From Budorcas taxicolor (taxonomy: Eukaryota; Chordata; Mammalia; Artiodactyla; Bovidae): 64,000 nucleotides of DNA. Under the pieces are notes generated by a model, which did no database searches, was not told the DNA's origin, and saw only the letters and a list, made by a program, of their open reading frames with translations. The DNA is taken from contig NC_068935.1 of NCBI RefSeq assembly GCF_023091745.1, positions 61,838,724-61,902,723 of the forward strand. The letters run 5' to 3'. Both the position numbers and the translations under genes were made by a program. How positions within the stretch are numbered: position 1 is the first letter of the stretch; every line of letters begins with the position of its first letter. This document shows, one piece after another, positions 9,201 through 21,424 of this stretch.

Positions 9201-10140
9201 GTGGGGTGGCCTGGCCCTGGAGGCATGATACCAGGGATGCGGAGCGTGCTGTGCCTGCCTGCCTAGGGAGGGAAGCGGGGACTGCTGTTGGACTCACTGG
9301 GGATGGCATGGGACTGGGCTGCCTGGGTCTCCAGGCACACAGACTGCAGGGACCCCGTAGAAGCACCAGAGGAACCCGATACACTCAAGGACTGGGGGAA
9401 GAGCAATGTTCCCCTGGACACTGCCCAGTCTCTTGCCCTCTCCCATCCCCGAGCCCCACCCCCTGGCTGGAGAGTCCACTCAGCCCTCAAATCCAAGGCC
9501 AGCAGCCTTCCCCCATCCCCAGTGCAGGGAGAGAGGGCCCCGCAGCGGTTGCCCAGGGGTGGGGCATCCCTGTCCCACCTTCCTACCTACCCAATTTCTC
9601 TCTAATCTGGCTCCAAGTCAATTTTAGGGTATGGGTAGATCCTGTCTAATGCCTGTGTCTGTTCCCTGCTCTGTGGCCTAGAGGATCCCAGCGGGGAACC
9701 TGGACACATCTCTCCCTCAGGGGCCCACTGTCAGGTTGGGGGGACATTTGTAAGGATAGTCGTGCTGTAGAAGGGGACTCACTAGACTATGATGGACTAG
9801 AGGGCGAGGGACTAAGCCACATGCCCCACCAGTGTCCTCCCTCTGCCCACTCCGCATCTGTACCTGTGCTCTTCATCCACAGTGACAGCTAACACTTGCT
9901 ACAGTCCATGCACTGTTTCACGTGCTTTCCATGTATTCATCCATCAAGTCAGTTTTCAGACAGTATTGCTATGTCAGTATCCTGTCTCCCATGATGCAGG
10001 TCTCCTCCACACAAATCACACACACCCACTCATTCACCAAAACCAGCGGCTCAAAGTCTTGTGCATTTTGATTTCTCCATTTCTCAAAACTGTTACTGCA
10101 GTGCTCCATCAGGCATGGGACTTAAGTTGGGTCTGAATTG
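9201..10140. other. 5' flank between minisatellite and GTGACAG-rich tract, no gene seen
   Basis: GC-rich to about 9,600, then ordinary. It is conserved in unit B (about 37,230-38,220), but frames are not conserved because of indels whose lengths are not multiples of three. Confidence 0.5.
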
Positions 10141-10149
10141 TGAGATCTG

Positions 10150-10408
10150 CAAAGGAAAATGATAATGACAATGACAAATAATATGTATGACAAAAGAGTG
10201 ACAGAAGTATGAAGGAAAGAGAGTGTATGATAGAATGAGTTTCACAGTTTACCACTGTGACAGGTGCATGGTTTTGAGTGAGTGTGACAGAGGCACTGTG
10301 TCATTGGGACAGGAATTTAAAAGAACAGAATGTGACAGGAAGAGACTAAGATGCAGGTGATAGTATAGAGGTAGCAAAGCCCCCAAATTGATAGATGATA
10401 ACTTAACG
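10150..10408. repeat. Degenerate GTGACAG/AAGTG-rich tract (left part)
   Basis: Loosely repeated GTGACAG, GTGTGACAG and GACAGGAA words. The tract resumes at 11,119-11,350 after the LTR-like block and is conserved in unit B. The composite L1 of unit B inserted within it. Confidence 0.5.
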
Positions 10409-11118
10409 TGTACAATGAATGGTGAACGGTGTCACCAGATCCATGGTCTCCAAAGGAGAACATTTAATTCCAGAACCAAGAGACGCAGGTTCAGTCACTC
10501 AGAGCTTTGTGTAGTAGAAATTTAATTAAAGTGAATGTTATAGAAAAAGCTTCTAAGATCGATATCAGAACAGGGTAGAAAGAGTACCTGGTTTGCTGGT
10601 TTAAGCAGAGCATTATATACTTTTCTGACACCACTCACTCACGCCTGCTGGGAATCCTTTCCCACTCCTTTCAAACAGGTCCAGCTTACCATCTGCAGCC
10701 TTTGACACATCCTCCTTGCTTGTGTTTCAACCTATATATCAGCTCTATTACTGATGAAACCGACTGGTAAAAATGTGGCTTGGGAATAGAGAAAAAGGAT
10801 GAGTATAGATAAAAGGATGACTCAAGGCTATGAAAATTTTGCCCAGACTCTTTCCCATAACATATATCCGAGGATGACATCAGCAGGATATTAACTGGAA
10901 GAAATGGGTTAACCTAGAGCTCAAGGCCATGGAAGTTTTGCCCAGACCTTCTCCCATAACACAGGTTCTGAGCTCAAACAAAGCATGTCCTTGAGCAAGA
11001 GATTCTGCTGCCTACTAAGCCTCCATGTCTAAGGAAAAAGAATGTGAAAAAGAGTGTTCACCTCCTCCTTAAAGAGCCTTGGTCTCCCTAGCGACCTGAC
11101 TGAGTTAACTCTCTCACA
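10409..11118 (-). mobile_element. Probable solo LTR of a ruminant endogenous retrovirus
   Basis: Read on the minus strand it starts TGTGAGAGAGTTAACTC. It has a TATATAATGC element (near 10,610), an A/T-rich polyadenylation-like region near 10,520-10,545 and a U5-like end with CTGCGTCTCTTGG. This resembles ruminant ERV LTRs in layout. Boundaries are approximate, no clean TSD was found and no internal viral genes are present. Shared with unit B (48,055-49,015). Confidence 0.5.
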
Positions 11119-11473
11119 GATACCATGACAGAGTGTGTGGCACACAAAGTGTCAGAGATAGAGTCTAGGAGAGATCAGGTGTGAGAGAGAATAAGTGTGA
11201 TGGAAAAAGCATTATAGAGTGACACAGGAATATTATAGAAAGAGTGTGTGTGACAGATAATCTGATTCAGTATGAGAAAGCAAATCTGAGAGATAATATG
11301 TATGGAAGAAAATGGGTCTGTCACACATGTTAGAGTGTGACAGGAAATGAAGCTGACCATGGGATGCAGCAGCCTGGGAAGGTGGAGCAATCCTTGGGGC
11401 CCATGGTTCCCTGAGGGTGGCCATCCCCATGTCTCAGCCAGTCTGGGGGAAGTCAGCAACTTGACTTGGCTCA
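11119..11473. other. GTGACAG-rich tract (right part) and spacer, no gene seen
   Basis: AGTGTGTGTGACAG and related words to about 11,350, then ordinary sequence. Conserved in unit B at 49,015-49,372. Confidence 0.45.
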
Positions 11474-11711
11474 GATGCCCAAGCCACGTTCTTCCCAATC
11501 AGTTTCATCAGTAATCAAGCTGATATTTAGGTTGAAACACATGCAAGGGGGATGTGTCAAAGGCTGCAGATGCTAAGCTGGACTGGTTTGAAAGCAGTGG
11601 AAGAGGACTCGCAGCAGGCGTGAGTGGATGGTGTAAGTGAACTCCTTCTAGAGGAAATGATTCAGGTGGTCCAATTTGTAAAGCCACACACTTTCTTTCA
11701 GGCTTTTGAAA

Positions 11712-11900
11712 GACAGGTGATGCTAGTGGTAAAGAATCTGCCTGCCAACACAAGACATGCAACAGATACAGGTTCAATCCCTGGGTGGGCAAATCCCCTG
11801 GAGAAGGAAATGGGAACCCACTCCAGTATTCTTGCCTTGAAATCCCATGGACGGAAGGGACTAGTTCATGGGTTACAACATGTCAGACACGATTGAGCCC
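11712..11900 (+). mobile_element. Bov-tA SINE in M1
   Basis: tRNA-like head GCTAGTGGTAAAGAATCTGCC and a body ending in CAGACACGATTGAGC. Same insertion in M2 (17,175-17,375) and M3 (59,530-59,735). Confidence 0.85.
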
Positions 11901-11994
11901 CCACACACATATACACATATACTTTTAATCCAGGAGAAAGCAGAGGTTAGAGAAGTGGTTACAGTTCAGGACAGAGCAAGATAAAACATGAGGA

Positions 11995-12270
11995 GGACTT
12001 CCCTGGGGATTCAGTGGGCAGGAATCCACCTGTCAGTGCAAGGGACACTTCCTCGATGCCTGGACAGGGAAGATTCACCAAGCCACGGAGCAACTGAGCC
12101 CATGCCCCACAACTACTGAGCCTGGGCTCTAGAGCCCATGTTCTGCAATAAGAGAAGGCACTGCTATGAGAAGCCTGTGCTCAGCAACTAGAGTATAGAC
12201 GCCACTGGCCACAACTAGAGAAAGCCCGTGTGCATCTGCAAACACTGGGCACAAACAAAAATATATAAAT
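11995..12270 (+). mobile_element. CHR-type SINE in M1
   Basis: GGACTTCCCTGGGGATTCAGTGG start and an A-rich end near 12,265. Same insertion in M2 (17,466-17,745). Lost from M3 by deletion. Confidence 0.8.
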
Positions 12271-13225
12271 AAAGTCAATGTGGCAAGAGGAGAGCAGGCC
12301 AACTTCTCCAAGTAAAGGGCAATGTGGAGCTGGGCTAGGGATCCTGTATGAAAAGCCAAGTGGGAAATAAAGCCTCCAAGTTGCCTATAGATGACAAAAT
12401 GAGCTCTCTGTCCCAGGCTCCCCTGTGGGTGCTACAAAGAGGGAGCCATGAGCAGACGTTGTTACAGTTTTAGTTGTAGGCTTAGCAGATATTAATATGT
12501 TTTCACCATAATCCATGGAGAAAAACCAGGTCAGGGCAGAACCAGATTCACATGGGTAGGTAAAGTAGGTGTGGACATTTTGGTGAGACATGGGGGAGGA
12601 AAGTCCAAAGAACATTTGTAGGAAGGGTCTAGCATTTTGACTTCTGTTGTCATCCATCCCACAAGTGGAAACTCATGAATTAACCAGACCCACCTGAAGG
12701 TCAGACATTAGGGCAGAAGGAGAGTCAGTGAAACGTCTAGGTGGCTCTGATTCCCGCCTCCACAGACGACACCATGTGGACGCCCTCATACACCCCACTG
12801 AGGGGACTGGTCACAGGAGCAGAAAATGCTGGAGTTCAGGGATGTGCAGGTTTCACTGGATTCAGTCCTGCCAGGCTGCTTCCTGCTATGATTGTACTCA
12901 TTTGCACTCGTACCATATCTTGCAAACTTTGTGGGTTTCCTGTTCTGTAACTAGCCTATTTGGATCCTTTGCCCATTTGCACAAATCAGAATTGTAGTTA
13001 TATTCTTGATGATCGGCAGGATATCAAAAATATCAGTATATTCTTGATTTGATCTGTTATGGGCTTAAAACAATGTTTAGGAAGTACTTCCCTACTCCTA
13101 GCTCACAAGGATATTTACTTACATTTTCTATAGTAGCTTTATTTATTTGGTAAGTCAAGGAACAATTTTGGCTGGACACCTTTCCAGGCCTCCATAGAGG
13201 TTCCAGTCCAGCTGGGAGAGACTGT

Positions 13226-13700
13226 TAAGAAACGAGAAAAGAACTACACTATGTAGCCTATGGGAAGGTGGTGAGAATTCTGGCCTGAAGTGCAACAGGA
13301 AAAAAGATAGGGACCACTTGGAGGAGTGGTTTTCCATTTTCAACCAGGTGGTCAGGGTTGGCTTCAGTTTGAAACAGAGACTGAATGAGAACTTGAGGGA
13401 GGTTTGGGAGTGTGAGGAGACCAGTGTGGCTGGAGCAGAGTAGGTGAAGAGGAGAGCAGCAGGACAGGGGCCTGAGAGCTGACAGGGACTGGATGTGGAG
13501 GCCTCAGGGCACATGCTGAGGGCCTGTGCTCAGAGTGAAGTGGGAGGTGGTGGAGGGTGGCTATGGGTTGGATTGTGTCCCCAGGAACAGATGTTGAAGT
13601 CTCAAGCCCTGGAGCCAGAGAATGTGACAAAATCATGCCATTTTGAAAAATTCACTGTGTTTTTACTATTTCATTTCTGGCTTTAATAAAAGTTATAAGG
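13226..13700. other. Old repeat-like sequence after M1, no gene seen
   Basis: Matches 60,165-60,545 in unit B. The last part (about 13,555-13,622) is the start of the LTR-like repeat that is longer at 60,490-61,170. Confidence 0.5.
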
Positions 13701-13767
13701 AAGAATCATAACCTGTGTCCTCTTATTTGTTTTATGTAATGACCTCGGATAAAAACTCAGAACATTT

Positions 13768-13905
13768 TTTTTAATTTATGTATTTTAATTTTACTTTACA
13801 ATACTGTATTGGATTTGCCATACATTGACATGAATCCGCCACGGGTGTACATGAGTTCCCAATCCTGAACCCCTCTCCCACCTCTCTCCCCATATCATCA
13901 TATCT
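13768..13905 (-). mobile_element. L1 3'UTR fragment (antisense)
   Basis: Poly-T then ACTTTACAATACTGTATTGG and the CCACGGGTGTACATGAG segment, typical of the ruminant L1 3' end on the opposite strand. Confidence 0.8.
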
Positions 13906-14058
13906 GGGCTCCAAGATCACTGCAGATGGTGATTGCAGCCATGAAATTAAAAGACGCTTATTCCTTGGAAGGAGAGTTATGACCAACCTAGATAGCATAT
14001 TAAAAAGCAGAGACACTATTTTGCCAACAAAGGTCCATCTAGTCAAGGCTATGGTTTT
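13906..14058 (+). mobile_element. BovB fragment wedged between two L1 3' ends
   Basis: Sense BovB segment matching 2,318-2,470, cut at both ends. Confidence 0.8.
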
Positions 14059-14069
14059 TCTTTTTTTCT

Positions 14070-14520
14070 TTCTCTCTCTCTTTTTAATTTATTTATTCTT
14101 TTATTTTACTTTACAATACTGTATTGGTTTTGCCATACATTGACATGAATTCGCCACAGGTGTACATGAGTTCCCAATCCTGAACCCCACCCCCCCACCT
14201 CTCTCCCCATATCATCTCTCTGGGTTATCCCAGTGCACCAGCCCAAGGCATCCTGTATCCTGAATCGAACCTAGACTGGCGATACGTTTCTTACATGATA
14301 GTATAAATGTTTCAATGCCATTCTCCCAAATCATCCCACCCTCTCCCTCTCCCACAGAGTCCAAAAGTCTCTTCTATACATCTGTGTCTCTTTTGCTGTC
14401 TCGCATACAGGGTTATCATTACCATCTTTCTAAATTCCATATATATGGGTTAGTATACTGTATTGGTGTTTTTCTTTCTGGCTTACTTCACTCTGTATAA
14501 TCAGCTCCAGTTTTGAAGGC
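14070..14520 (-). mobile_element. L1 3' end (antisense)
   Basis: Poly-T/CT tract then L1 3'UTR, through the region read at 26,380-26,760 on the plus strand. 5'-truncated at about 14,520. Confidence 0.85.
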
Positions 14521-16735
14521 TGAGTGTTGAAAATAGACTTCGCTGATGTTTTCAAGTACAACAGGGCTAACCTGACTCACATTCAATGCCCTACATCCAT
14601 GTTACTTTGCTATAAGCCATTCAGCAGGTGGCTGGAAAAAGCACTGCATCTGATCAGCCAAACCACGTCTTTTTTCTGGGTCAGAAACTAGCTTCAGTAG
14701 TTGACAGTAAAATCAATGGCCCTGCCAGATACCACAGATAAGGTGACCTTCAATACTGACATTAGAAGGCAACAACACCCAGCCTGCCTCCCCACAGCAG
14801 GGGTCTCTTGTGCCCTCACCTCTCTTTCCCCCATGGCTGATGCTCCCAGCTGCCCTGGGTGCTGGGTCAGCAGTGTCTTTAGGCCATGATTTAAGGCAAA
14901 GAAACCAGAGTAGCTGGGGCTTGGGTTTGGGGGAACTAGGCCAAAGGCACAGACCCTACAGCCAAGGGGAATTCTGGTGCTGAGAGAAAGGAGGGGAAGC
15001 CACGTGAACTTCCTCACCCTGGTCAAAGTCCAGGCCGATTACCGTGAATGGTTTTTCCTGACACTCCAGACCAACCCCCAGTTTAAAGAAGGGTATTTTG
15101 GCCCACAATGCTAAGCTAAGAAGCAAGGGCCAGGAAACCTAACCTGAGCCCCAGGCTCTTTGAGCTCTGGGCCCTTTATTCCACTAGGCACCTCCTTAAG
15201 TTTCCACCTTGCTACTTTATTTTCTTTGATCTTAAATTGCATTCATTATTATTTATTTATTTTAATTGTGCCATTTGTTTTTTTAAAATTAGTTTTTATT
15301 TTCTGAGACAGAGTTGCACTGTGCAGGCTGGAGCAGGGATCCCGATGGGAGAGAGCAGAGCTGAAACAGATGTTCCCACATGGGCACCTCACTGATGGCA
15401 GATGGAGTGCCGGAGGCTTAAGGGACAGGGTGGCCTTTCCAATCAAGGCTGCCAGTCACTGGAACTCCACAATTCTGATCGTGAACCTGACCCCACTCTG
15501 GCACCACACACGGACATTGCTTCCTGGGAGACCTCAGTGGGGAAGGGAGGCAAATCCATGGGATGTGTCCCTTCATTTGGCTTCTGTCCAGCACTGTGTT
15601 CTCATGGTAAAAACCTCTTATTTGAATAAGTTTTAGCCTCTGTTTATTACACGGAAAAGAACACAACTTAACTGTTTCATATCTGTCTTGAAATTTTAAT
15701 ATTTCCTTTACTTCGGTTTTCAGCATGACTTTTAATTCATTTTCATACTCAATGGTGATAGAAGTCAGAATAGTGATTATCTCTATTGGGAAGAGGCTGG
15801 AAGTAAAACAAATTTGTAAATTATAGTGTATTACAGAAAGTGATGAGCAACGTGGGAAAGAACAGGATAAAGCAGATTGACTGCCCACTAGGCTGTGGGG
15901 AGGGTGGAGGCAGGAGGAAGTCAGGTGAGAAGATGAGACCTGTGCAGACTCGGAGATGATGGAGGTGGCCAGGAGCTATATTTGAGAGCATAGTCAAGGC
16001 AGGGAGAACAGACTATGCAAAAGCACTAATTCCTCAGAAAACCTGGAATGTTGAGGGTGCAGCCAAGAGGCCAGTGTGGTCAGCATGGAGTGAGCAAGAG
16101 TGAGCACAGCAGAGGAGGCACAGAGGCAATGGGGGTTCACAGATGAGCATGTGGGGCCTTTCTGGGCATTATAAGGACCTCTGGCTTATACTCTGAGTGA
16201 GAATAAATCCAGTGAAGGGAACTGAACAGGGGAGACATATCTGGCTTACATTTTGAAAGGAAGGATCACTGTAGCCACTAGGGCTGCTGGGTGCTGGCGG
16301 GTGAGAAACTCCATCGTTGTCATGCCCAGGACCATTGCCACCATCCCCAGAAGCAACACCTGCCTCCTTCTGGCCTGCGGGGGCAGAGCTCTCTGGGTTC
16401 TGTAATGGCAGACTCTGTTCACACATATGGAGGAACAGGAAAGGCTCTGCCCTGCCACTGGCTTCAAAGATCCTCTGAAAAGTGGCCAAAATATATGAAG
16501 CTCAGGCTGTGAAAAACATGGGCATCAGGCCAGAGGATCAGCAGTGATCTCTGGGAGCTGAGATACTTAAGAGATGAGCTGTGCAGCTTCCCCAGCTTGC
16601 TGTCTACACAGACTGCCCAGGCCATGTCCAGCCGGCTCTCTGGGTGTTGAGGGGGAATCACAGAGCAGAGGCTGTTGGAGCTGGCAGGCAGTGCACCAGA
16701 GAGGAGAGGACGGCAGAGGGAGGACAGAACTGGCA
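14521..16735. other. Unrecognised sequence between modules M1 and M2
   Basis: About 2.2 kb with no ruminant-specific repeat. It contains chance-length open frames on the minus strand (for example 15,418-15,888, 156 codons) with no family motif I recognise. Weak resemblance to old mammalian interspersed repeats is seen around 15,900-16,250. I cannot support a gene. Confidence 0.4.
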
Positions 16736-16935
16736 GAGTCCCTGGTGCTGGGAAAGTCTGAGGGCAGAAGGAGAAGAGGATGTCAGAGGAAGAGATGGCT
16801 GGATGGCATCAGAGATGCAATGAACATGAACTTAGGCAAACTCTGGGGGATGGTGAGGGAAAGAGAGGCCTGGTGAGCTGCAGTCCATAGGGTTGCAAAT
16901 AGTCAGACATGACCGGGAGACTGAACAACAACAAC
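16736..16935 (+). mobile_element. BovB 3'-end fragment
   Basis: GGATGGCATCAGAGATGCAATG and CAGTCCATAGGGTTGCAAA segments of the BovB 3' end, finishing with an ACAACA repeat directly before M2. Confidence 0.8.
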
Positions 16936-16936
16936 A

Positions 16937-18610
16937 GCTGCCAAAGCCACGTTCTTCCCAATCAGTTTCACCAGTAATAAAGCTGGTATTTAGGTTGAAA
17001 CACATGCAAGGGGGATGTGTCAAAGGCTGCAGATGCTAAGCTGGACCTGTGTGAAAGGAGTCGTAAGGGATACGCTGCAGGCGTGAGTGGGTGGTGTCAG
17101 TGAACTCCTTGTAGGGGAAATGATTCAAGTGGTCCAGCTTATAAAGCCACACACTTTCTTTCAGACTTTCAAAAGAAAGGTGCTGCTAGTGGTAAAGGAT
17201 CAGACTGCCAAGGCAGGAGACACAACAGACACAGGTTAAATCCCTTGGTGGGAAAGATCACTTGGAGATGGAAATGGGAACTCACTCCAGTATTCTTGCC
17301 TGGAAAATCCAATGGACAGGGAGCCTGGTGGGTTCCACTCCATGGGTCACAAAGAGTCAGACACGATTGAGCCCCCACACACATATACACACATATTTTT
17401 AATCCAGGAGAAAGCAGAGGTTGGAGTAGTGGTTACAGTTCAGGACAGGGCAAGATAAAACATGTGTTGGACTTCCCTGGGGGTTCAGTGGTTGGGAATA
17501 CACCTGCCAATACCAGGGACATTGCTTTGATGCCTGGTCTGGGAAGATCCAACATGCCACAGAGCAACTGAGCCCATGTCCCACACCTACTAAGCCTGTG
17601 CTCTAGATCCCATGTTCTGCAATAAGAGAAGTGACCACGATGAGAAGCCTTTGTGCAGCAATGAGAATTTAGCCCCCACTTCCTACAACTAGAGAAAGCC
17701 TGGGCACAGCAAGGAAGATCCAACACATACAAAAATTAATCAATAAAATCAACAGGAGAGGAGGAGAGCAGGCCAGCCTCTCTGAGTAAAAAGCAGGGCA
17801 GAGCTGGGCTAGAGATCCTGTATGAAAACCAAGTGGAAAATAAAGCCTCGCAGTTGCTTATAGATGACTAAATGAACTCTCTGTCCCAGTCTTCCTGTGG
17901 GTGCTGCAAAGGGGGAGCCATGAGCAGACGTTGTTACAGTTTCAGTTGTAAGTTTAGCAGATATTGATGTGTTTCTGCCATCATTCCTGGAGACAAACTG
18001 TGTCAAGGCAGATCCAGAATCACATGAGAATGCAGAGTAGGTGTGGATATTCTGGTCAGACATGTGGGAGGAAAACCCAAAGAACATCTCATGCAAGGAT
18101 CTAGGATATTTACTCCTGCCTCCACAGATGACACCATGAGGACACCCTCATACACCCCACTGAGGGGACTTGTCACAGTTTCCCAGGGCATAAATGCTGG
18201 AGTTCAAGGATGTGCAGGCTTCACTGGATTCAGTCATGCCAGGATGCTCCCTGCTATGGCTGCAACCATCTCCACTCCTACCGTATCCTGCAACTTTTGG
18301 GGTTTTTCTCTTCTATAACTAGCCTACTTGTGTCCTTTGCCCATTTCTATAAATTGCAATTGCAATTGCCCTTAGTTTCTTGATGATCATAGGATATTAA
18401 AAACATTTGTATATTCTTGATATTAATCTGTTATGGGCTTAAAACAATGTTTAGGAAGCACTTCCCCACTCTTAGCTCACAAGGCTATTTTCTTATATTT
18501 TTCTGTAATAGTTTTATCTGTTTGATAATTCAAGGAACATTTTTCGTTGGACACCATTTCTGGTCTCCATGGAGGTTACAGTCTAGTCTGGAGAGACTGT
18601 CAAGAAACAA
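16937..18610. repeat. Module M2 (direct repeat of M1)
   Basis: Collinear with 11,474-13,225, including the LTR piece, Bov-tA (17,175-17,375) and CHR SINE (17,466-17,745). Ends abruptly at the A-run before the L1-like sequence at 18,611. Confidence 0.85.
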
Positions 18611-19536
18611 AAAAAAATGCGGGAGAACAAGATGGTGGAAGAATAGGCGGACATGGAGTACATCTCTCACCATGGATACATCAGAAATACACCTTGAGAC
18701 CCAGAAGTGCATGCAGAACACCAGCTGAGAGCTGACAGGAGTACCTGACCAGTGGGAAAGAATATATGGAACATCGTAAAAATCGGGAGGAAAAACGAAC
18801 TAGTGGGAAAAACAGGAGGGTTTGTAGGACTAGAACTGAACTCAGTGGGTGGGAGAACTGAAGAAGGGGTCCGATCCCCACATCAGGACAATTGTCTGAG
18901 ACAGAGGAGAAACATTTAAGGCTGGGAGTGAAACAGCTGATCTGTGTGGCAGCCTAAATGGAAAGGGAATCAGACAGTCCTTGCTTCAGCCATAGATAGC
19001 GCTGACAAGAACTCAGGTCCCCTGGAAGCATAGTGGCTGGGAGCTGGAACTTTGGGTTTGTGGAACAGCCCCAGGGTGAGGGCTGCTCTTGACTATGGAG
19101 ACATGGATAGAGGGGATGTGAGGGAGGAGACTGTGGTGGGAAATGCCTGTGGAGGAAAGCCAAGCAGCCATGGAAGCAAGCTGATACTGCAGAGTCCCAG
19201 GTACGGGGTGGAACCATCACCATAGCCTCGCTCTCCCCACATGCCAGCATCAACACCTGAACAACAGAGGCTGGCCCATCGAACAACTGACACACCAAAC
19301 TACATAGTAGGACCCTACCCTTTAAGTGCCTGATGTGCCAATCTACAGAATATGATCAAAGCCAGGGCACCCCCTCTATGTGCCTGACGTGCAAACAACA
19401 GAGAAGGACCCCAGGCAAAGGAGCCCTCAAAGTGTCTAAGTGGGCAGAACTACAGAGAAAGACTGGCCAAAGAGGCCTTCTGATTGCCAGCTACAAAAGG
19501 CTCAAAAAAAGACTCAGAAAGGGCCATGACCAGTAA
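18611..19536 (+). mobile_element. L1-like 5' region of an older subfamily
   Basis: Starts after an A-run with ACAAGATGGTGGAAGAATAGG, an L1 5' end style start. It continues with repeated GTGCCTGA(T/C)GTGC motifs around 19,330 and 19,390. No intact frame. Subfamily not determined. Confidence 0.45.
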
Positions 19537-21424
19537 TGGCATAACCATGCCCCAACCAGTAATGCTGAGGAAGCTGAAGCTGAATGGTTCTATGAAGACC
19601 TATAAGACCTTCTAGAACTAAGACCTGAAAAAGATGTCCTTTTCATTATAGGGGACTGGAATGCAAAAGTAGGAAGTATAGTGATACCTGGAATAATGGC
19701 AATTTGGCTTTGGAACAGAGAATGAACAGGGTAAAGGCTAACAGAGTTTTGCCAAGATAATGCACTGGTCATAACAAACATCTTCTTCCAAAAACACAAG
19801 AGAAGACTCTATACATGGACATCACCAGATGGTCAATACTGAAATCAGATTGATTATATTCTTTGTAGCCACAGATGGAGAAGCTCTACACAGTCCAGAA
19901 AAACAGAACTGGGAGCTGACTGTGGCTAAGATCATAAACTCTTAAAGCCAAATTCAGACTTCAATTGACGAAAGTAGGGAAAACTACTAGACCATTCAAG
20001 TATGACCTAAACCAAATCCCTTACGATTATACAGTGGAACTAACAAATAGATTCAAGGGATTAGATCTGATAGACAGAGTGCCTGAAGAACCATGGACGT
20101 AGGTTCCTGACATTGTACAGGAGGCAGAGATCAAGACCATCCTCAAGAAAAAGAAATGCAAAGAGGCAAAATGGTTGTCTGAGGAGATCTTACAAATAGC
20201 TGAGAAAAGAAGAGAAGCTAAAGGCAAAGGTGAAAAGGAAAGCATTAGTACATATTTGAATGCAGAGTTCCAAAGAATAGCAAGGAGAGAGAAGAAACCC
20301 TTCCTCAGTGATCAATGCTAAGAAATAGAAGGAAAGAATAGAATTGGAAAGACTATAGATCTCGTCAAGAAAATTAGAGATACCAAGGCAAAATTTCATG
20401 CAAAGATGGGCACAATCAAGGACAGAAGTGCTATGTATCTAACAGAAGCAGAAGATATTAAGAAGAGGTGGCAAGAATACACAGAAGAACTGTACAAAAA
20501 AGATCTTTATGATGCAGATAATCACAATGGTGTGATCACTCACCTAGAGCCAGATATCCTGGAATGCAAAGTCCATTGGGACTTAGGCAGCATCACTAAA
20601 ACAAAGCTAGTGGAAATGATGGAATTCCAGTTGAGCTCAAACCCTAAAAGATGATGCTGTGAAAGTACTGCTCTCAATATGGCAGCAAATTTGGATATCT
20701 CCATAAAATTTTGGAAAAAAACATTTTGCAAAAAATTTGGAAAACTGTGAGGTGACTACTGGACTGGAAAATGTCAGTTTTCATTCCAATCTCAAAGAAA
20801 GGCAATGCCAAAAAATGCTCGAACAATTGGACTTGTCTCACACACTAGCAAAGTAATGGTCCAAATTCTCCAACCAAGGCTTCAACAGTACTTGAAATGT
20901 GAATTTCCAGAGGTTCAAGATACATTTAGAAAAGGCAGAGGAACTAACATCTGTTGGATCATCCAAAAAGCAAGAGAGTTCCAGAAAAACATCTATTTCT
21001 GCTTTATTGATTACACTAAAGCCTTTGACTCTGTGGATCACAAGAAACTGTGGAAAATTCTTAAAGAGATGGGAATTCCAGGCCACCTAACCTGCCTCCT
21101 GAGAAATCTGTATATCAGTCAAGAAGCAACAGTTAGAGCTGGGCATGGAACAACAGACTAGTTCCAAATTGGGAAAGGAGTACGTCAAGGCTGTATGTTG
21201 TCACCCTGCTTGTTTAACTTATATGCAGAACATCATCATGTACATTATGTGAAATGCTGTGCTGGATGAAGCACGAGCTGGAATCAAGATTGCTGGAAGA
21301 AATATCAGTAACCTCAGATATGTAGATGACACCACTCTTATGGCAGAAATCGAAGAATTAAAGAGCCTCTTGATGAAAGTAAATGAGGAGGGTGAAAAAG
21401 TTGGCTTAAAACTCAACATTCAGG
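19537..21424 (+). mobile_element. BovB LINE, endonuclease and RT region, decayed
   Basis: Sense BovB from the endonuclease domain (CTGGAATGCAAAAGTAGG at about 19,660) to the RT. Stops and frameshifts split it; surviving stretches include FIDYTKAFDSVDHKKLWKIL (near 21,000) and LRYVDDTTL at about 21,310. There the catalytic Tyr-Ala-Asp-Asp has become Tyr-Val-Asp-Asp. It ends mid-element at the L1 that starts at 21,425. Confidence 0.9.

Larger units (their letters stand above)
11474..13225. repeat. Module M1 (1.7-kb repeated segment)
   Basis: The same series occurs again at 16,937-18,610 (M2) and partly at 59,494-60,330 (M3): a U3-like LTR piece (11,474-11,690), Bov-tA SINE, CHR SINE, then about 900 bases of unassigned sequence. 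M1 and M2 are direct repeats about 5.46 kb apart within unit A. Confidence 0.8.

Noticed and set aside
9161..9649. 162-codon plus-strand frame upstream of the CTAG-like gene
   Set aside because: The counterpart in unit B (37,197-37,586) shares only the first third; indels shift the rest. Its N-terminus is GT minisatellite.
10409..11118. Complete endogenous provirus
   Set aside because: Only one LTR-like block is present, without gag, pol or env sequence between paired LTRs.
15418..15888. 156-codon minus-strand frame
   Set aside because: No recognisable domain, no splice or promoter context, and no second copy to test conservation.
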